DNA from: Planctomycetota bacterium
GTDB taxonomy: Bacteria; Planctomycetota; Phycisphaerae; Phycisphaerales; SM1A02
Reading direction: 5' to 3'
Assembly: GCA_027295435.1 (NCBI GenBank)
Contig: JAPUKX010000324.1
Coordinates: forward strand, 1-18,115
DNA length: 18,115 bases
The notes under the pieces were generated by a model that did not search any database, was not told the origin of the DNA, and saw only the letters and a program-made list of their open reading frames with translations. Shown here one piece after another: positions 1 to 8,800 of this stretch. How positions within the stretch are numbered: position 1 is the first letter of the stretch; each line of letters starts with the position of its first letter. The position numbers and the translations under genes are program-made.

Positions 1-1842
1 GGCGGGAACCTGCTTACTGTCTCGGGCACCAATGATCTCACCCTCAGCGGCGTGATCAGCGGCACGGGTGGATTGACCCTCGATAGCAGCGGCTCGCTGA
101 CCTTAGCGGGCGTCAACACGTACATCGGCGATACCGAAATCAACAGCGGCGAACTGATCCTCAAGGGGTCGGTCGCCGGCGTGATCAACGTCAATGACGG
201 CGGTACCCTCAGCGGTGACGGCTCTCTGGGCGGGAACCTTGCCAATCGGGACGGCGGCACCATCTCGCCTGGCGACGGCATCGGCACGCTCACCGTAGGT
301 GCAAGATACGAACAACTGGCCGGCAGCACGCTTTTCGTCGAACTGAGTGCCGACGACGGAAGTTCCGATCTGCTTGACATCACCGATGACGCGACGTTGC
401 ACAGCGGCAGTACGATTCAGACCTCGCTCATCGGCGACGGGTTCATCGTCACAGGTCAGACGTTTACGATTATCGAGGCAGACGGCGGCATTACGGACCT
501 TGGTGTGGACATCACGACCGACTCGGCCACCGTCACCATTCAGTTGGCGCGGGATCAAGCGTTTGCCAACGGCGATACCTCATACGCGATTGAGCTTCTT
601 CGAGCATCGAACGCCTACTCTGCCGCGGCGGACCTGGGCAACAATTTCTCGATCGGCGGAGCCCTCGACAGCCTCATCCCCAGCGCTAACAATGATCCGA
701 TGGGCGCGGCTGGTGGTCTGCTGGGTAAGCTCGATACATTCAACGCAGCGGATTATAACACGGCTGTCAGACAGCTCAGCCCGGAACCGTACAACGTGCT
801 GACGGCGATGGCCGTGGACAACGCGCAAGCCTTCACGGCCCAGCAATCGACCTATCTTTCTGCCAAGCGAAGCGGAATCGAGGCCTGGTCCGGGTACATT
901 CAGGCGAACGGCCCACGTCCGGGCAGCCTGGCGCTGGCCGAGAACGATCCATGGATCCTCGCGGCCGCGATCGCGCAGGCCGACACCGCCGACGCAGACC
1001 GGCTCGCGACCGCAAATGAGAATCGGTGGAGCAGCTACGCCAAGTTCCAATCTATCTTCAGTGACCAAAACACTTCCACCAACCGAACAGGGTATGAGGC
1101 GACATTATTCGGCGGACAGATCGGAGTCGATTACAGCTTTACTCCGAACTTCGCCGCCGGCCTCGCGCTAGGGTACACTGCGACCAACGCAGATCTGGAC
1201 GGCGGGCTTGGGGAGATCGATGACGACACGGTTCGCGCCGGGCCCTATATGAGCTTCACCTGGGACGAGTGGTACGTTGATGGTTCGCTGACCTTCGGCT
1301 ATCACTTCTACAACGGGCAGCGGAGCATCCCCTCGCTGTCTCAAACCGCCAGCAGCGACTATTCAGGCTACGACGTCACCGGGTACTTTGGAGGCGGATA
1401 CCACATCGAGCTGGAACATGATCTGCGCCTGACGCCGATGGCTTCCGTGCAGTACAGCAGTTTCGAGTTCGAAGGATTCACGGAAACGGGGGCAGACGGC
1501 GCAAATCTGACCGTGGGCGATCGCCATGCCGAATCATTGCGGACCAGGTTAGGTTTAAACCTGTCGTTCAAGATCGACGGGGCGAGCAAGGTTCTTCCTT
1601 ATCTGTACTTCGGCTGGGAACACGAGCTCTTCAACGATGACGATATCGAGGCCTCATTTGCTGCTGGAGGCAATCCGTTCATCATCGACACCGGCGCGCG
1701 CGCAACCGACAGCATATTCTTCGGCGCGGGCCTGAGTGTGCTGGTTGACTACAATGTGTCCGCTTTCCTCCGCTTTGAGACGGCGACTGCCGCCGACGGA
1801 GATGTGGGTGGTATCGCTGCCGGCGTGAGCGTCGTCTTTTAG
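1..1842 (+). CDS. Autotransporter, C-terminal part (passenger end plus beta-barrel); 5' end outside window
   Basis: The reading frame is open from the first base, so the true start lies upstream; 613 residues are visible. The N-terminal visible part (nt 1 to about 600) is Gly/Ser/Thr/Asp-rich and matches the autotransporter-associated beta-strand repeat: a LTLAGVNTY block followed by INSGELIL, then an ISPGDGIGTLTV-like passenger end and a SDLLDITDDA segment. Such repeats form a surface beta-helix. A helical linker with QLSPEPYN (about nt 770-800) leads into a C-terminal barrel of about 270 residues (from about nt 1020), with alternating hydrophobic/aromatic strands and a terminal Phe (SVVF), the usual signal for outer-membrane insertion. 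By family knowledge the barrel (PF03797 type) carries its own passenger to the cell surface. The passenger's activity cannot be told because most of it is missing. A convergent metalloprotease gene follows. Confidence 0.9.
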   Translation, partial: GGNLLTVSGTNDLTLSGVISGTGGLTLDSSGSLTLAGVNTYIGDTEINSGELILKGSVAGVINVNDGGTLSGDGSLGGNLANRDGGTISPGDGIGTLTVGARYEQLAGSTLFVELSADDGSSDLLDITDDATLHSGSTIQTSLIGDGFIVTGQTFTIIEADGGITDLGVDITTDSATVTIQLARDQAFANGDTSYAIELLRASNAYSAAADLGNNFSIGGALDSLIPSANNDPMGAAGGLLGKLDTFNAADYNTAVRQLSPEPYNVLTAMAVDNAQAFTAQQSTYLSAKRSGIEAWSGYIQANGPRPGSLALAENDPWILAAAIAQADTADADRLATANENRWSSYAKFQSIFSDQNTSTNRTGYEATLFGGQIGVDYSFTPNFAAGLALGYTATNADLDGGLGEIDDDTVRAGPYMSFTWDEWYVDGSLTFGYHFYNGQRSIPSLSQTASSDYSGYDVTGYFGGGYHIELEHDLRLTPMASVQYSSFEFEGFTETGADGANLTVGDRHAESLRTRLGLNLSFKIDGASKVLPYLYFGWEHELFNDDDIEASFAAGGNPFIIDTGARATDSIFFGAGLSVLVDYNVSAFLRFETATAADGDVGGIAAGVSVVF

Positions 1843-1949
1843 CCCGGAAGGTTCATCACCCACACATCTCTGTGCTCTGTGTGAGGAAAGTTGCCATCTG
1901 TCATTTTGATGTGTTGCACCGGTCTTCGTGCGAGAATGAGCGCATGAAA

Positions 1950-1985
1950 GCGGCACGGACAGGTGCAATCACCGGTCCGTGCCGC
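1950..1985 (-). terminator. Strong hairpin, probable terminator between convergent genes
   Basis: A perfect 11-bp stem (1950-1960 with 1975-1985) continues, after one A/G mismatch, into a 4-bp stem (1962-1965 with 1970-1973) closed by a CAAT loop. On the minus strand it starts 34 bases after the stop of the metalloprotease gene and is followed by TTTC, a short T tract, which suits termination of that gene. It could also stop read-through from the autotransporter gene on the plus strand, where no T tract follows. A weaker 6-bp stem (1861-1866 with 1878-1883) lies nearer the autotransporter stop. Confidence 0.6.
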
Positions 1986-2019
1986 GAGTGATCCACGGGT
2001 CTTCAGCGCGCCACGTGGT

Positions 2020-5000
2020 CTATCGGCCATACTCCGTCAGTTCGAGCGCGAGCATGCGGTCGATCCGCGACTTCGATGCCCTGAGGTGGGCTTCGGAAGC
2101 AAAGTCGATCTTGCCGTTGGCCAGCACTTGCTCGATTTGGTCCGAGAGTGTCTGTAGCGAATGGGTCGCCATGGCATGCAGATCAGGCGACAGCACCCGG
2201 CCAGGCTGGGTGCGGACCAGCGGTTCCATCAACCCGAGGTATTCGCGCTGCAGCGAACGGCGGATGTCGGAGATGTACGGATCGCTGTCCGTCCACTTGC
2301 TCTGCTCGTACCGGCTCACATTGATCGTGCCGCCCCAGCAGCCGTCCTGGATGCGCTGGATGTATTCGGCCACAGTGAACTTGTCCGCGGCGTCGGTCTT
2401 CAGCTCCGCATCGTGGATCCGGCGCAGCGTGTTGGGGAACAGCCGATCGAAGAGATTCCACCATTGCAGAACCGCGATGAGCTCATGGACCGGGAAGTCC
2501 ACCGTATAGCTGACGGACGCTCCTTGGTGCCACCACCGAGGTGGAGCCAGGTGGTTCAGCACTTCCGGTGAAACCTCAAAGAACTCGTCGTTGAAGAGGT
2601 TCGCCTCAATGAATGACATGGCGTCGCGCTGCAACTTCGGGTCGACCAACACGAAAGGCGGCTCGTTGCTCGGATCGCCCTTGTGATTGCGGTTGAAGTA
2701 TTGACCGCCGATGTAGCCCCCGACGTAGTCCAGGATGAAAGCCTTTTCCACCATCAGGCGCACGAACACCTGAGTCAGGTGGTACCAACTTTCGGTGTCC
2801 TTGACCGCCCAGTCGAGGAGATTCGCTATTCGCTTATCAATGAGCTGGGCGCGATCTCGAGCCCAGGCGATGGGGTCGTCTGCCAGGTCGAACCGATTGA
2901 CGCGTGGGTCGGGGCCGAGGAACGTGGCGTCTTCGTCGGTGGCGTAGGCCAGCTCGGGCTCCGTAGACCGTCTGGCGATCTCCTGGAGCATCCCCTGCTC
3001 ACCCTTGACCGGTGCGATGAACGCCGGATCGGACGGCTTCTTCGCCCCCGCGGCTGGGGCTGAGCTCATCATGGTTTGCATCGCCCCGGACTCAAGCATC
3101 TGCCTGATGTGCTCAGGCATTTGATCGAGCAGCTCCGGGGGGATGTCATCCACACTGAAGCCCTGCGGCAGAGACATGGTTTCGGAAGCGCTAACCGCGG
3201 CGTCGGTGGCCGGCTCCTGCGACTGCGATTCCTCGGATTCCGTCTCTTGGGCCTCCGACTGCTGCCCCTGCTTGGGGCTCTTGTAGGAGGCGTCGAAGGG
3301 CCGGTACCCGTACTCGACGGCCCAGTGGTCATAGGGCCCGATGGTCGGGGTCAGGAAGTTGCCCTGCGTGGACCCGTCGGCGAAGAACAGCACGGGGTTG
3401 TAATCCATCACCGAGCCGGTGGTGGCCGTGCCTTCCTTGAAGCGGCGCTTGATCTCATCGAGCGAGTAGATCGAGCTCGCCTTGAAATTGTGCCGCAGGC
3501 CGATGGTGTGACCCACCTCGTGCATCACCACTTCCTTGATCACATCGTAGAGAAAGCGATCGAGAACCTCCTTGCGCTCCCCGGCGAGCATCGCTCGTGC
3601 GATGCTCATCTGATGCTTCATGCCTTCGGCATACTCGCAGAAATGCCGGCCCTCCTGGTATATGCGGCGCCGCATCGCCTCGCGCAGCTGCACCTCACCG
3701 GTCTGGCCGAAGACAAACCGCTCCCAAGGCCGGTTCGGTCGGCGCCACTGCGGGTGCGCGTCGAGGAATCCTTCAAGCGCAGGATCCTGCGTCTTGAGCG
3801 CCATGGCGGTCGCAGGCAGCATCCGCTCGGCGCTCTGTTCGAAGTACCGAACCATGGAATCGTCGAAGATGATGTCGGCATCGTAGATTTGACCGGTGAA
3901 AGGATTGGAGCGGTGGGGGCCCATGGCGAAACCCGCGCCGGTCACGATCCAGCGGAAGAAGCTGTAACGCATGTCCTCCGGATCGAGATCCCTCCATTCA
4001 TTGTCATCGGTCTGCTGGCGCACAACGACGGCGTTGCTGAAGCCGACCTTCTCAAACGCCTGGTTCCATTCGAGAATGCCGTCGCGCACCGCCCGGCGGA
4101 ATCGCACCGGCACCGTCTTTTCGATGTAGAAGATGATCGGCTGCTTCGGCTCGCACAGCGCGAGGCTGGGATCACGCTTGACCAGATGCCACCGATCGAT
4201 GTAGCGATTGAAGATGTCGCGGGCCTCGGTGGGCTTGGCCCAGTCCTGGTTGGCGGTCAGGAAGTAGCCCACGCGATCATCGGCGATCCGAGGCTTGTAG
4301 TCGGTCTTGGGCAGCTTCCAGAAGCTGAAATGGACGATCTTTTTGTCGTACGATCCGGGTGGCGACATCCGGCTCACGGCCAATTCCACCCCCATCTCGA
4401 CGTTCAGCTCGAAGGTCTTTTTCTTCGTCCACTTGCTCAGCGCGGGGTTGATCCCACCGCTGCCGAACATCCCCTGCCTGAAAAAGGACATCCAGGCGAT
4501 GTCGGCGAAGTCGCTCTTGAGCAGCGCGCCGAAATCAATAACGGGGTCGCCGTTCGGGGCCTTGGTGACCAGGGGCACGGCTGTGCGGATTCGGTCGGGA
4601 TAAGTACGGCGGACGACATCGGCCACTTCCTTCGTCTCATTCACGACAAAGCGAGTCTCCGGCTCGATGAGCAACAACTGCTGGCCGAGCAGCTCCCACT
4701 GCACGACTCGCTCATCAAGCGGGAAGCCGGTGAAGAACCCGCCGCCGGAGAAGCTCGTCGAGAGCATGAACTTCTCACCCAGGAAACCCACGGGGATCTG
4801 GCAGAGCAGCTTCTCAGGATCCTTGTCCTTGGCAGTCGGCGGGTAATACCAGAGGGTGAAGAGGCCCTTGTCCGACTTCATGTCCTTCGTAACTTTCTTG
4901 AAGTCGGGCAACCCTTCCTTGGGTTGCGGGAAGCCGGCCGGAAGCTTGCCCCCCATTGAACTTATGATCTGGCTGAGATCGATGTTCTCTTTGCCGTCGG

Positions 5001-5073
5001 GCGGCTCGCCCGCAACGACCGCGCCGCCGGCAAGCGAAACGCCGACACAGAACAACAAGATTTGTTTGAGCAT
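2020..5073 (-). CDS. Secreted zinc-dependent metalloprotease (DUF5117/DUF4953 metzincin family)
   Basis: This encodes about 1017 residues. I chose the ATG at 5073 because it is preceded by AAGGAG seven bases upstream and opens a clear signal peptide (MLKQILLFCVGVSLAGG, cleavage near AVVAG). The frame stays open for 109 more upstream codons, but these are Arg/Pro-rich and have no secretion signal. The catalytic motif HEVGHTIGLRH (residues 518-528) is followed by NFKAS, and a Met-turn SVMDYNP lies near residue 556: the zinc site of the metzincin clan. The sequence resembles DUF5117 (N-terminal half) plus DUF4953/Met-zincin (PF16313). Between the catalytic core and the C-terminal part is an acidic, Gln/Ser/Glu-rich insert (about residues 598-690), probably disordered, which helps explain a length I consider above usual for the family. 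Substrate is unknown; the likely site is periplasm, outer membrane or outside the cell. It appears monocistronic. Confidence 0.92.
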   Translation of the reverse strand: MLKQILLFCVGVSLAGGAVVAGEPPDGKENIDLSQIISSMGGKLPAGFPQPKEGLPDFKKVTKDMKSDKGLFTLWYYPPTAKDKDPEKLLCQIPVGFLGEKFMLSTSFSGGGFFTGFPLDERVVQWELLGQQLLLIEPETRFVVNETKEVADVVRRTYPDRIRTAVPLVTKAPNGDPVIDFGALLKSDFADIAWMSFFRQGMFGSGGINPALSKWTKKKTFELNVEMGVELAVSRMSPPGSYDKKIVHFSFWKLPKTDYKPRIADDRVGYFLTANQDWAKPTEARDIFNRYIDRWHLVKRDPSLALCEPKQPIIFYIEKTVPVRFRRAVRDGILEWNQAFEKVGFSNAVVVRQQTDDNEWRDLDPEDMRYSFFRWIVTGAGFAMGPHRSNPFTGQIYDADIIFDDSMVRYFEQSAERMLPATAMALKTQDPALEGFLDAHPQWRRPNRPWERFVFGQTGEVQLREAMRRRIYQEGRHFCEYAEGMKHQMSIARAMLAGERKEVLDRFLYDVIKEVVMHEVGHTIGLRHNFKASSIYSLDEIKRRFKEGTATTGSVMDYNPVLFFADGSTQGNFLTPTIGPYDHWAVEYGYRPFDASYKSPKQGQQSEAQETESEESQSQEPATDAAVSASETMSLPQGFSVDDIPPELLDQMPEHIRQMLESGAMQTMMSSAPAAGAKKPSDPAFIAPVKGEQGMLQEIARRSTEPELAYATDEDATFLGPDPRVNRFDLADDPIAWARDRAQLIDKRIANLLDWAVKDTESWYHLTQVFVRLMVEKAFILDYVGGYIGGQYFNRNHKGDPSNEPPFVLVDPKLQRDAMSFIEANLFNDEFFEVSPEVLNHLAPPRWWHQGASVSYTVDFPVHELIAVLQWWNLFDRLFPNTLRRIHDAELKTDAADKFTVAEYIQRIQDGCWGGTINVSRYEQSKWTDSDPYISDIRRSLQREYLGLMEPLVRTQPGRVLSPDLHAMATHSLQTLSDQIEQVLANGKIDFASEAHLRASKSRIDRMLALELTEYGR

Positions 5074-5388
5074 GACAGGTCTCCTTTCATCTCTCGTATG
5101 GTGTAACCCAGGAACATGCGCCGGGCATCGCTGGTATGGTTCCCGGCGACATATCTTGACATAATCTACGTCCCAAGCCAAGGGCCCTCGAGCAGACCCC
5201 GATGGCGGGCAGGAAGCCGGGCGTGCCGTCTTGGGGCTTGTACGAGGAACGGCGCGTGCGGCTCGGCCCATCCGGCCGCGAGAGCCAGGGGGACCGAGAG
5301 TCGTGGCCCGGCGAGGGTCGGACGGGCGGGATGCGGGCCCGGGTTGTGCCGCTCGCCTTGATCGCCTGGGGCGGGGTAGGCTGTAGCG
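5074..5388. other. Divergent intergenic region, 315 bp, probable promoters for both flanking genes
   Basis: No gene is convincing here; the frames that cross it are extensions of neighbours or Arg/Gly-rich shadows. The metalloprotease Shine-Dalgarno site (AAGGAG on the minus strand) sits at the left edge. An AT-rich patch around 5150-5170 stands out from the GC-rich surroundings and contains TTGACA (5156-5161) on the plus strand, but I see no matching -10 at normal spacing, so I cannot assign direction. GTATGGT occurs twice in direct orientation (5096-5102 and 5134-5140), upstream of the metalloprotease start. On the right, TAGGCT (5377-5382) lies six bases before the aminotransferase ATG, which could be a leaderless -10 box. 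Confidence 0.35.
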
Positions 5389-6582
5389 ATGTCCACCCAC
5401 CTACCGCCAAACAAGGCTGCCGTTGGCGGCGGGCAGGTTGCCGCACGCCTGGCGCCCTTTGGCTCCACGATCTTCACCGAGATAAGCCGGCTGGCCCTGG
5501 AGCACGGGGCAGTCAACCTCGGACAGGGATTCCCCAACTTCGACGGACCCGGCTTTGTCAAGGATGCCGCGATCGAGGCGATTCGAGCCGGGCACGGCCA
5601 ATACGCGCGGATGTTCGGAATCCCCCAGCTGAATCGTGCTATTGCCGACCGGTTCGCCGCGGACACCGGGATGACGATTCTGCCTGATGAGGAGGTGACG
5701 GTCACATCTGGCTGTACCGAGGCCCTGGCGGCAACCTTCCTGGGGCTGGTCAATCCCGGTGACGAGGTCGTTGTGTTCGAGCCGTACTACGACTCCTTCC
5801 CTGCCTGCATGGCGATGGCCGGTGCCGAACCGCGGTTTGTCACGCTGCGCCCACCCGATTTCGAGATCGACTCAGCAGCGCTGCGGGCAGCGTTCTCATC
5901 CGCGACCCGTGCCGTTCTCGTCAACACCCCGCACAACCCGACGGGGAAGGTGTTCAGTCGCCATGAGCTGGAGCTGATCGCTTCGTTGTGCAAGCAACAC
6001 GACGCAATTGCGATCACCGATGAAGTCTATGAGCGGTTGGTCTTTGAGGGCGAACACATTCGGCTGGCCTCGCTGGATGGTATGTACGAAAGAACGGTGA
6101 CGCTGTCATCGCTGGGCAAGACCTTTTCGTTAACGGGGTGGAAGGTGGGCTGGGCGATCGGTCCGCCGCCGCTGATGGCCGGGGTGCGGGCCGCGCACCA
6201 GTTTCTCACGTTCGCCACCGCCACGCCGCTACAGCACGCCGCGGTCGCGGCGCTCCGGGCCGACCAATCGTATTACCAGCAGCTACTGGACGCGTATCGA
6301 AGGAGGCGGGATGTGCTCGTCGAAGGTCTGGCGAGGGTCGGGTTTGATGTCTATCCGCCGCATGGGACGTACTTCGTGCTGGCTGACCACACGCGATTCG
6401 GGTTCGAAGACGATGTGTCGTTCTGCCGGCATCTGATCGAACACGTGGGGGTGGCGGCGATTCCCCCCAGCGCGTTCTATCACCGCCCCGACGACGGCAG
6501 GAAGCTGGTGCGGTTTGCATTCTGCAAGGATGAGCAGACGCTGCACAACGCGCTAGCAAGGCTGGCTGTGCTGCAGCGGTGA
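5389..6582 (+). CDS. PLP-dependent aminotransferase, kynurenine/glutamine/methionine transaminase-like (class I/II)
   Basis: A 397-residue fold-type I aminotransferase. By family knowledge it moves an amino group between an amino acid and a 2-oxo acid in the cytoplasm. Visible hallmarks: NLGQGFPNF near residue 44, typical of kynurenine aminotransferases and their bacterial glutamine or methionine transaminase relatives; SGCTEAL (cofactor phosphate region); NTPHNPTGK (residues about 184-192, containing the Asn that contacts PLP); ITDEVYERL with the Asp and Tyr that hold the ring; SLGKTFSLTGWKVGW with the Schiff-base Lys at residue 244; and a C-terminal Arg in VRFAFCK that would bind the substrate carboxylate. 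Length is normal. No Shine-Dalgarno site precedes the ATG; TAGGCT six bases upstream suggests a leaderless message. The 3' end overlaps the convergent symporter gene by 30 bp. The exact substrate cannot be read from sequence. Confidence 0.93.
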   Translation: MSTHLPPNKAAVGGGQVAARLAPFGSTIFTEISRLALEHGAVNLGQGFPNFDGPGFVKDAAIEAIRAGHGQYARMFGIPQLNRAIADRFAADTGMTILPDEEVTVTSGCTEALAATFLGLVNPGDEVVVFEPYYDSFPACMAMAGAEPRFVTLRPPDFEIDSAALRAAFSSATRAVLVNTPHNPTGKVFSRHELELIASLCKQHDAIAITDEVYERLVFEGEHIRLASLDGMYERTVTLSSLGKTFSLTGWKVGWAIGPPPLMAGVRAAHQFLTFATATPLQHAAVAALRADQSYYQQLLDAYRRRRDVLVEGLARVGFDVYPPHGTYFVLADHTRFGFEDDVSFCRHLIEHVGVAAIPPSAFYHRPDDGRKLVRFAFCKDEQTLHNALARLAVLQR

Positions 6583-8148
6583 CGGCGGCGGTGAGACCGT
6601 CGGCCGGCGACCCAGCAAACATACAACAAAACTCAGCACCGTGGCCACGAGCATCTTCCACGGAAAGGCGAGCGTGAAATCAAGGCCAAGCGCCGGCGCC
6701 CAGCGTTCCCACACAAAATCCTGGAGCAGGAACACCGTGCCGAAACCGGTCATCAGCGCCGCAGCAACGCTCAGACTGTTGCCGCGCGGCGTGAAAAGTG
6801 CCGTGACGAAAACGGCCAACAGCCCGCTGTAAGCGAAGACCATGACGCCCAGAGCGAAGTCGATCAACGTTGTGCCGGATGCCTGCTGCCAAAACACGCA
6901 CAGGATGGCGAACAGCGCAAGCAGGATGGCCCAGATCAGGATCGCCCAGCGTGAGGCGACCAGCTCGCGCTTATTGTCGGTCACGCCCGCACGATCTCTG
7001 CGCAGCCGCCATGGACGATAGAAGTCTGCGATCGCGGTTGAAGCCATCGCATTCAATGCTGAGTCCATGCTGCTCATTGCCGCGGCAAACAGACCGGCGA
7101 GCATGAGCCCCCGCATCCCGGGGGGCATCTCACGCAGAATGAACTCGAGAAAGACCTTGCGGGAATCGTCTATCTGATAGGTCGGCGCCGCACTTTGCAT
7201 GATGTCGGGCCGCTGATAATAGACGTAGAGCAATAACCCCATACAAAGGAATAGAAACACGACCGGCCAACCGATTAGACTGGCGATGATCACGGACCAA
7301 CTTCCCCGGCCGGGTGTTTTGCACGTCAACATTCGCTGAGTCAGATCCTGGTCCGTGCCGAAGGCCGCAGCGCTAAAGAGCGAAACGCCCAGGAGGATCG
7401 CCCAGATCGTGTAGGGTCGGGAAAGGTCCGCGGAGGTCACAAGGCGTGTGTCGAAGAGGACAAGCTTGTGTTCATCTCCACCTTCCTTGAGAGCGGTGAC
7501 AAGATCACCAACGCCAAGCGGGATTTTGTCCCACACCAGTGCCAGAGCCAGCACGATGGTCGTGATATACACGACAGCCTGAAGCACGTCGGTCCAAATG
7601 ACGGCACGGATCCCGCCGGCCACCGTGTACGCCGTCGCGCCGATGGCGATGAGCGCAATCGCCGTAATCATCGAGGCCGGGGAGATGTCGCCGAAGGCAA
7701 TCAGGGCAAATGGAATCGCAACAATGTACAGCCGTGCACCGCTGGCGAAGATGCGTCCGAGCATGAACATCCCGCTGGCGAGCCGCTGCGAACGCGCGCC
7801 GTAGTGATGACCGATCAATTGGTAGACACTGGTGACGTTGTGGCGGTAGTACGCTGGGATGAAGAACACCGCCACAGCGACAACGCCGATCATCACGCCG
7901 ATGTTGGCCGAGAGATACGTGAGGTTGCCGGTGTAGGCCTGCTGGGGCCCGCCGACGAATGTTGCGGCCGATTGACTCGTCGCCAGCACTGAGATCGCCA
8001 CCGCCCACATGGGCATACTCCGACGGGCGAGGAAGAATTCATCGCCTCGGGGCTGCTTGCGGACGAACGCCAGCCCCAAGGCCAGGACGATCACCAGATA
8101 CGTGCCCAGTACCACCCAATCCAAAGCGTGGAATGTTGTGGCAAGCAT
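6553..8148 (-). CDS. Sodium:solute symporter (SSS family)
   Basis: A 531-residue polytopic inner-membrane protein with about 13 predicted hydrophobic helices. It shows the SSS signature: GGIRAVIWTDVLQ (about residues 178-190), an N-terminal block with ATSQSAATFVGGP, and SSMDSALN (about 359-366), whose serines sit where sodium-binding residues of the Na2 site are found in vSGLT-like transporters. It should couple sodium entry to uptake of an organic solute (sugar, amino acid or carboxylate), which the sequence does not identify. I prefer the ATG at 8148; a GTG at 8187 would add 13 residues and neither start has a good Shine-Dalgarno site. The cytoplasmic C-terminal tail is Pro/Ser-rich, and its last codons overlap the aminotransferase gene tail to tail by 30 bp. 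No partner gene is adjacent on the same strand. Confidence 0.93.
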   Translation of the reverse strand: MLATTFHALDWVVLGTYLVIVLALGLAFVRKQPRGDEFFLARRSMPMWAVAISVLATSQSAATFVGGPQQAYTGNLTYLSANIGVMIGVVAVAVFFIPAYYRHNVTSVYQLIGHHYGARSQRLASGMFMLGRIFASGARLYIVAIPFALIAFGDISPASMITAIALIAIGATAYTVAGGIRAVIWTDVLQAVVYITTIVLALALVWDKIPLGVGDLVTALKEGGDEHKLVLFDTRLVTSADLSRPYTIWAILLGVSLFSAAAFGTDQDLTQRMLTCKTPGRGSWSVIIASLIGWPVVFLFLCMGLLLYVYYQRPDIMQSAAPTYQIDDSRKVFLEFILREMPPGMRGLMLAGLFAAAMSSMDSALNAMASTAIADFYRPWRLRRDRAGVTDNKRELVASRWAILIWAILLALFAILCVFWQQASGTTLIDFALGVMVFAYSGLLAVFVTALFTPRGNSLSVAAALMTGFGTVFLLQDFVWERWAPALGLDFTLAFPWKMLVATVLSFVVCLLGRRPTVSPPPSPLQHSQPC

Positions 8149-8367
8149 TGATGAACTCAAGAGCTGCTGTGCCTCTGCCGGTCGCACGTGGCTGGAGGAG
8201 TTGTATCGTGGGTCGTCACCTTCTGTCGATCCTCAAAGCGGTATCCCGGGCCGAAGCCGTGCAAGCCCAAATCGGTATCGAGCCTGCCCCAGGCGGCAGG
8301 GCGTGGGTCGCGGTGGGTGTCTGATCCATGAGGAATCGCCGCTGTGCGGATCATTCGGCTCCCGTAC

Positions 8368-8395
8368 TTGGCAAGGCGCGTTTTGGCGGTAGAAT
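8368..8395 (+). promoter_or_regulatory. Sigma70-like promoter of rplU
   Basis: TTGGCA (8368-8373), a 16-base spacer and TAGAAT (8390-8395) each match the housekeeping consensus at five of six positions. Transcription would start near 8402, leaving a leader of about 24 bases that includes the AGGAG site (8413-8417) in front of the GTG of rplU. It is the best promoter match I found in the window. Confidence 0.65.
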
Positions 8396-8425
8396 CAGCG
8401 ACTTGCAATCCCAGGAGCCCACACG

Positions 8426-8800
8426 GTGTACGCGATCATCGAAGACAGCGGAACGCAGATCAAGGTCGCATCCGGCGACGTCGTTGATGTCGATCTGCGC
8501 GATCTCGGCAAGCGAACCAAGACGGTTCGCTTCGATCGTGTTCTGCTTCTGGGCGATCCGGAGGGTGATGGTGAGGTCGTGATCGGCACGCCCTATGTAG
8601 CCGGTGCGGCGGTGACGGCCGAGATCCTGGGGGAGGTCACGGGCGAGAAGATCGACGTGATCAAGTACAAGCGGCGCAAGGGCTATCGGCGCAAACAGGG
8701 ACATCGACAACGCTATCTGCGGGTCAAAATCGCGGCGATCAAAGGTCCTTCCGCCCCCAAGCCAAAGTCTCGCATCACAGAGGCGAAGGCTGCCCGGTAG
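8426..8800 (+). CDS. rplU: Large ribosomal subunit protein bL21
   Basis: A 124-residue protein starting MYAIIEDSGTQIKV, the standard bL21 N-terminus, with the family core VGxxxxFDRVLLL and the basic signature KYKRRKGYRRKQGHRQ (residues 80-95) that contacts 23S rRNA. The start is GTG, fixed by AGGAG eight bases upstream and by the conserved N-terminus. A short Lys/Ala/Pro-rich tail of about 18 residues extends past the usual end at KIAAI. bL21 is an assembly and structural protein of the 50S subunit. In many bacteria rplU is followed directly by rpmA (bL27); here the next gene is on the opposite strand and overlaps the rplU 3' end by 26 bp, so the gene stands alone. Confidence 0.97.
   Translation: MYAIIEDSGTQIKVASGDVVDVDLRDLGKRTKTVRFDRVLLLGDPEGDGEVVIGTPYVAGAAVTAEILGEVTGEKIDVIKYKRRKGYRRKQGHRQRYLRVKIAAIKGPSAPKPKSRITEAKAAR

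Noticed and set aside
3076..4959. Open frame of 627 codons on the plus strand opposite the metalloprotease gene
   Set aside because: It lies wholly antisense to a gene with a clear zinc-protease motif and signal peptide. Its translation is His/Arg/Leu/Gly-rich without any recognisable domain, as expected for a GC-rich antisense frame.
5074..5400. Upstream extension of the metalloprotease frame by 109 codons
   Set aside because: The extension is Arg/Pro-rich and would bury the signal peptide, whereas ATG 5073 has a good Shine-Dalgarno site.
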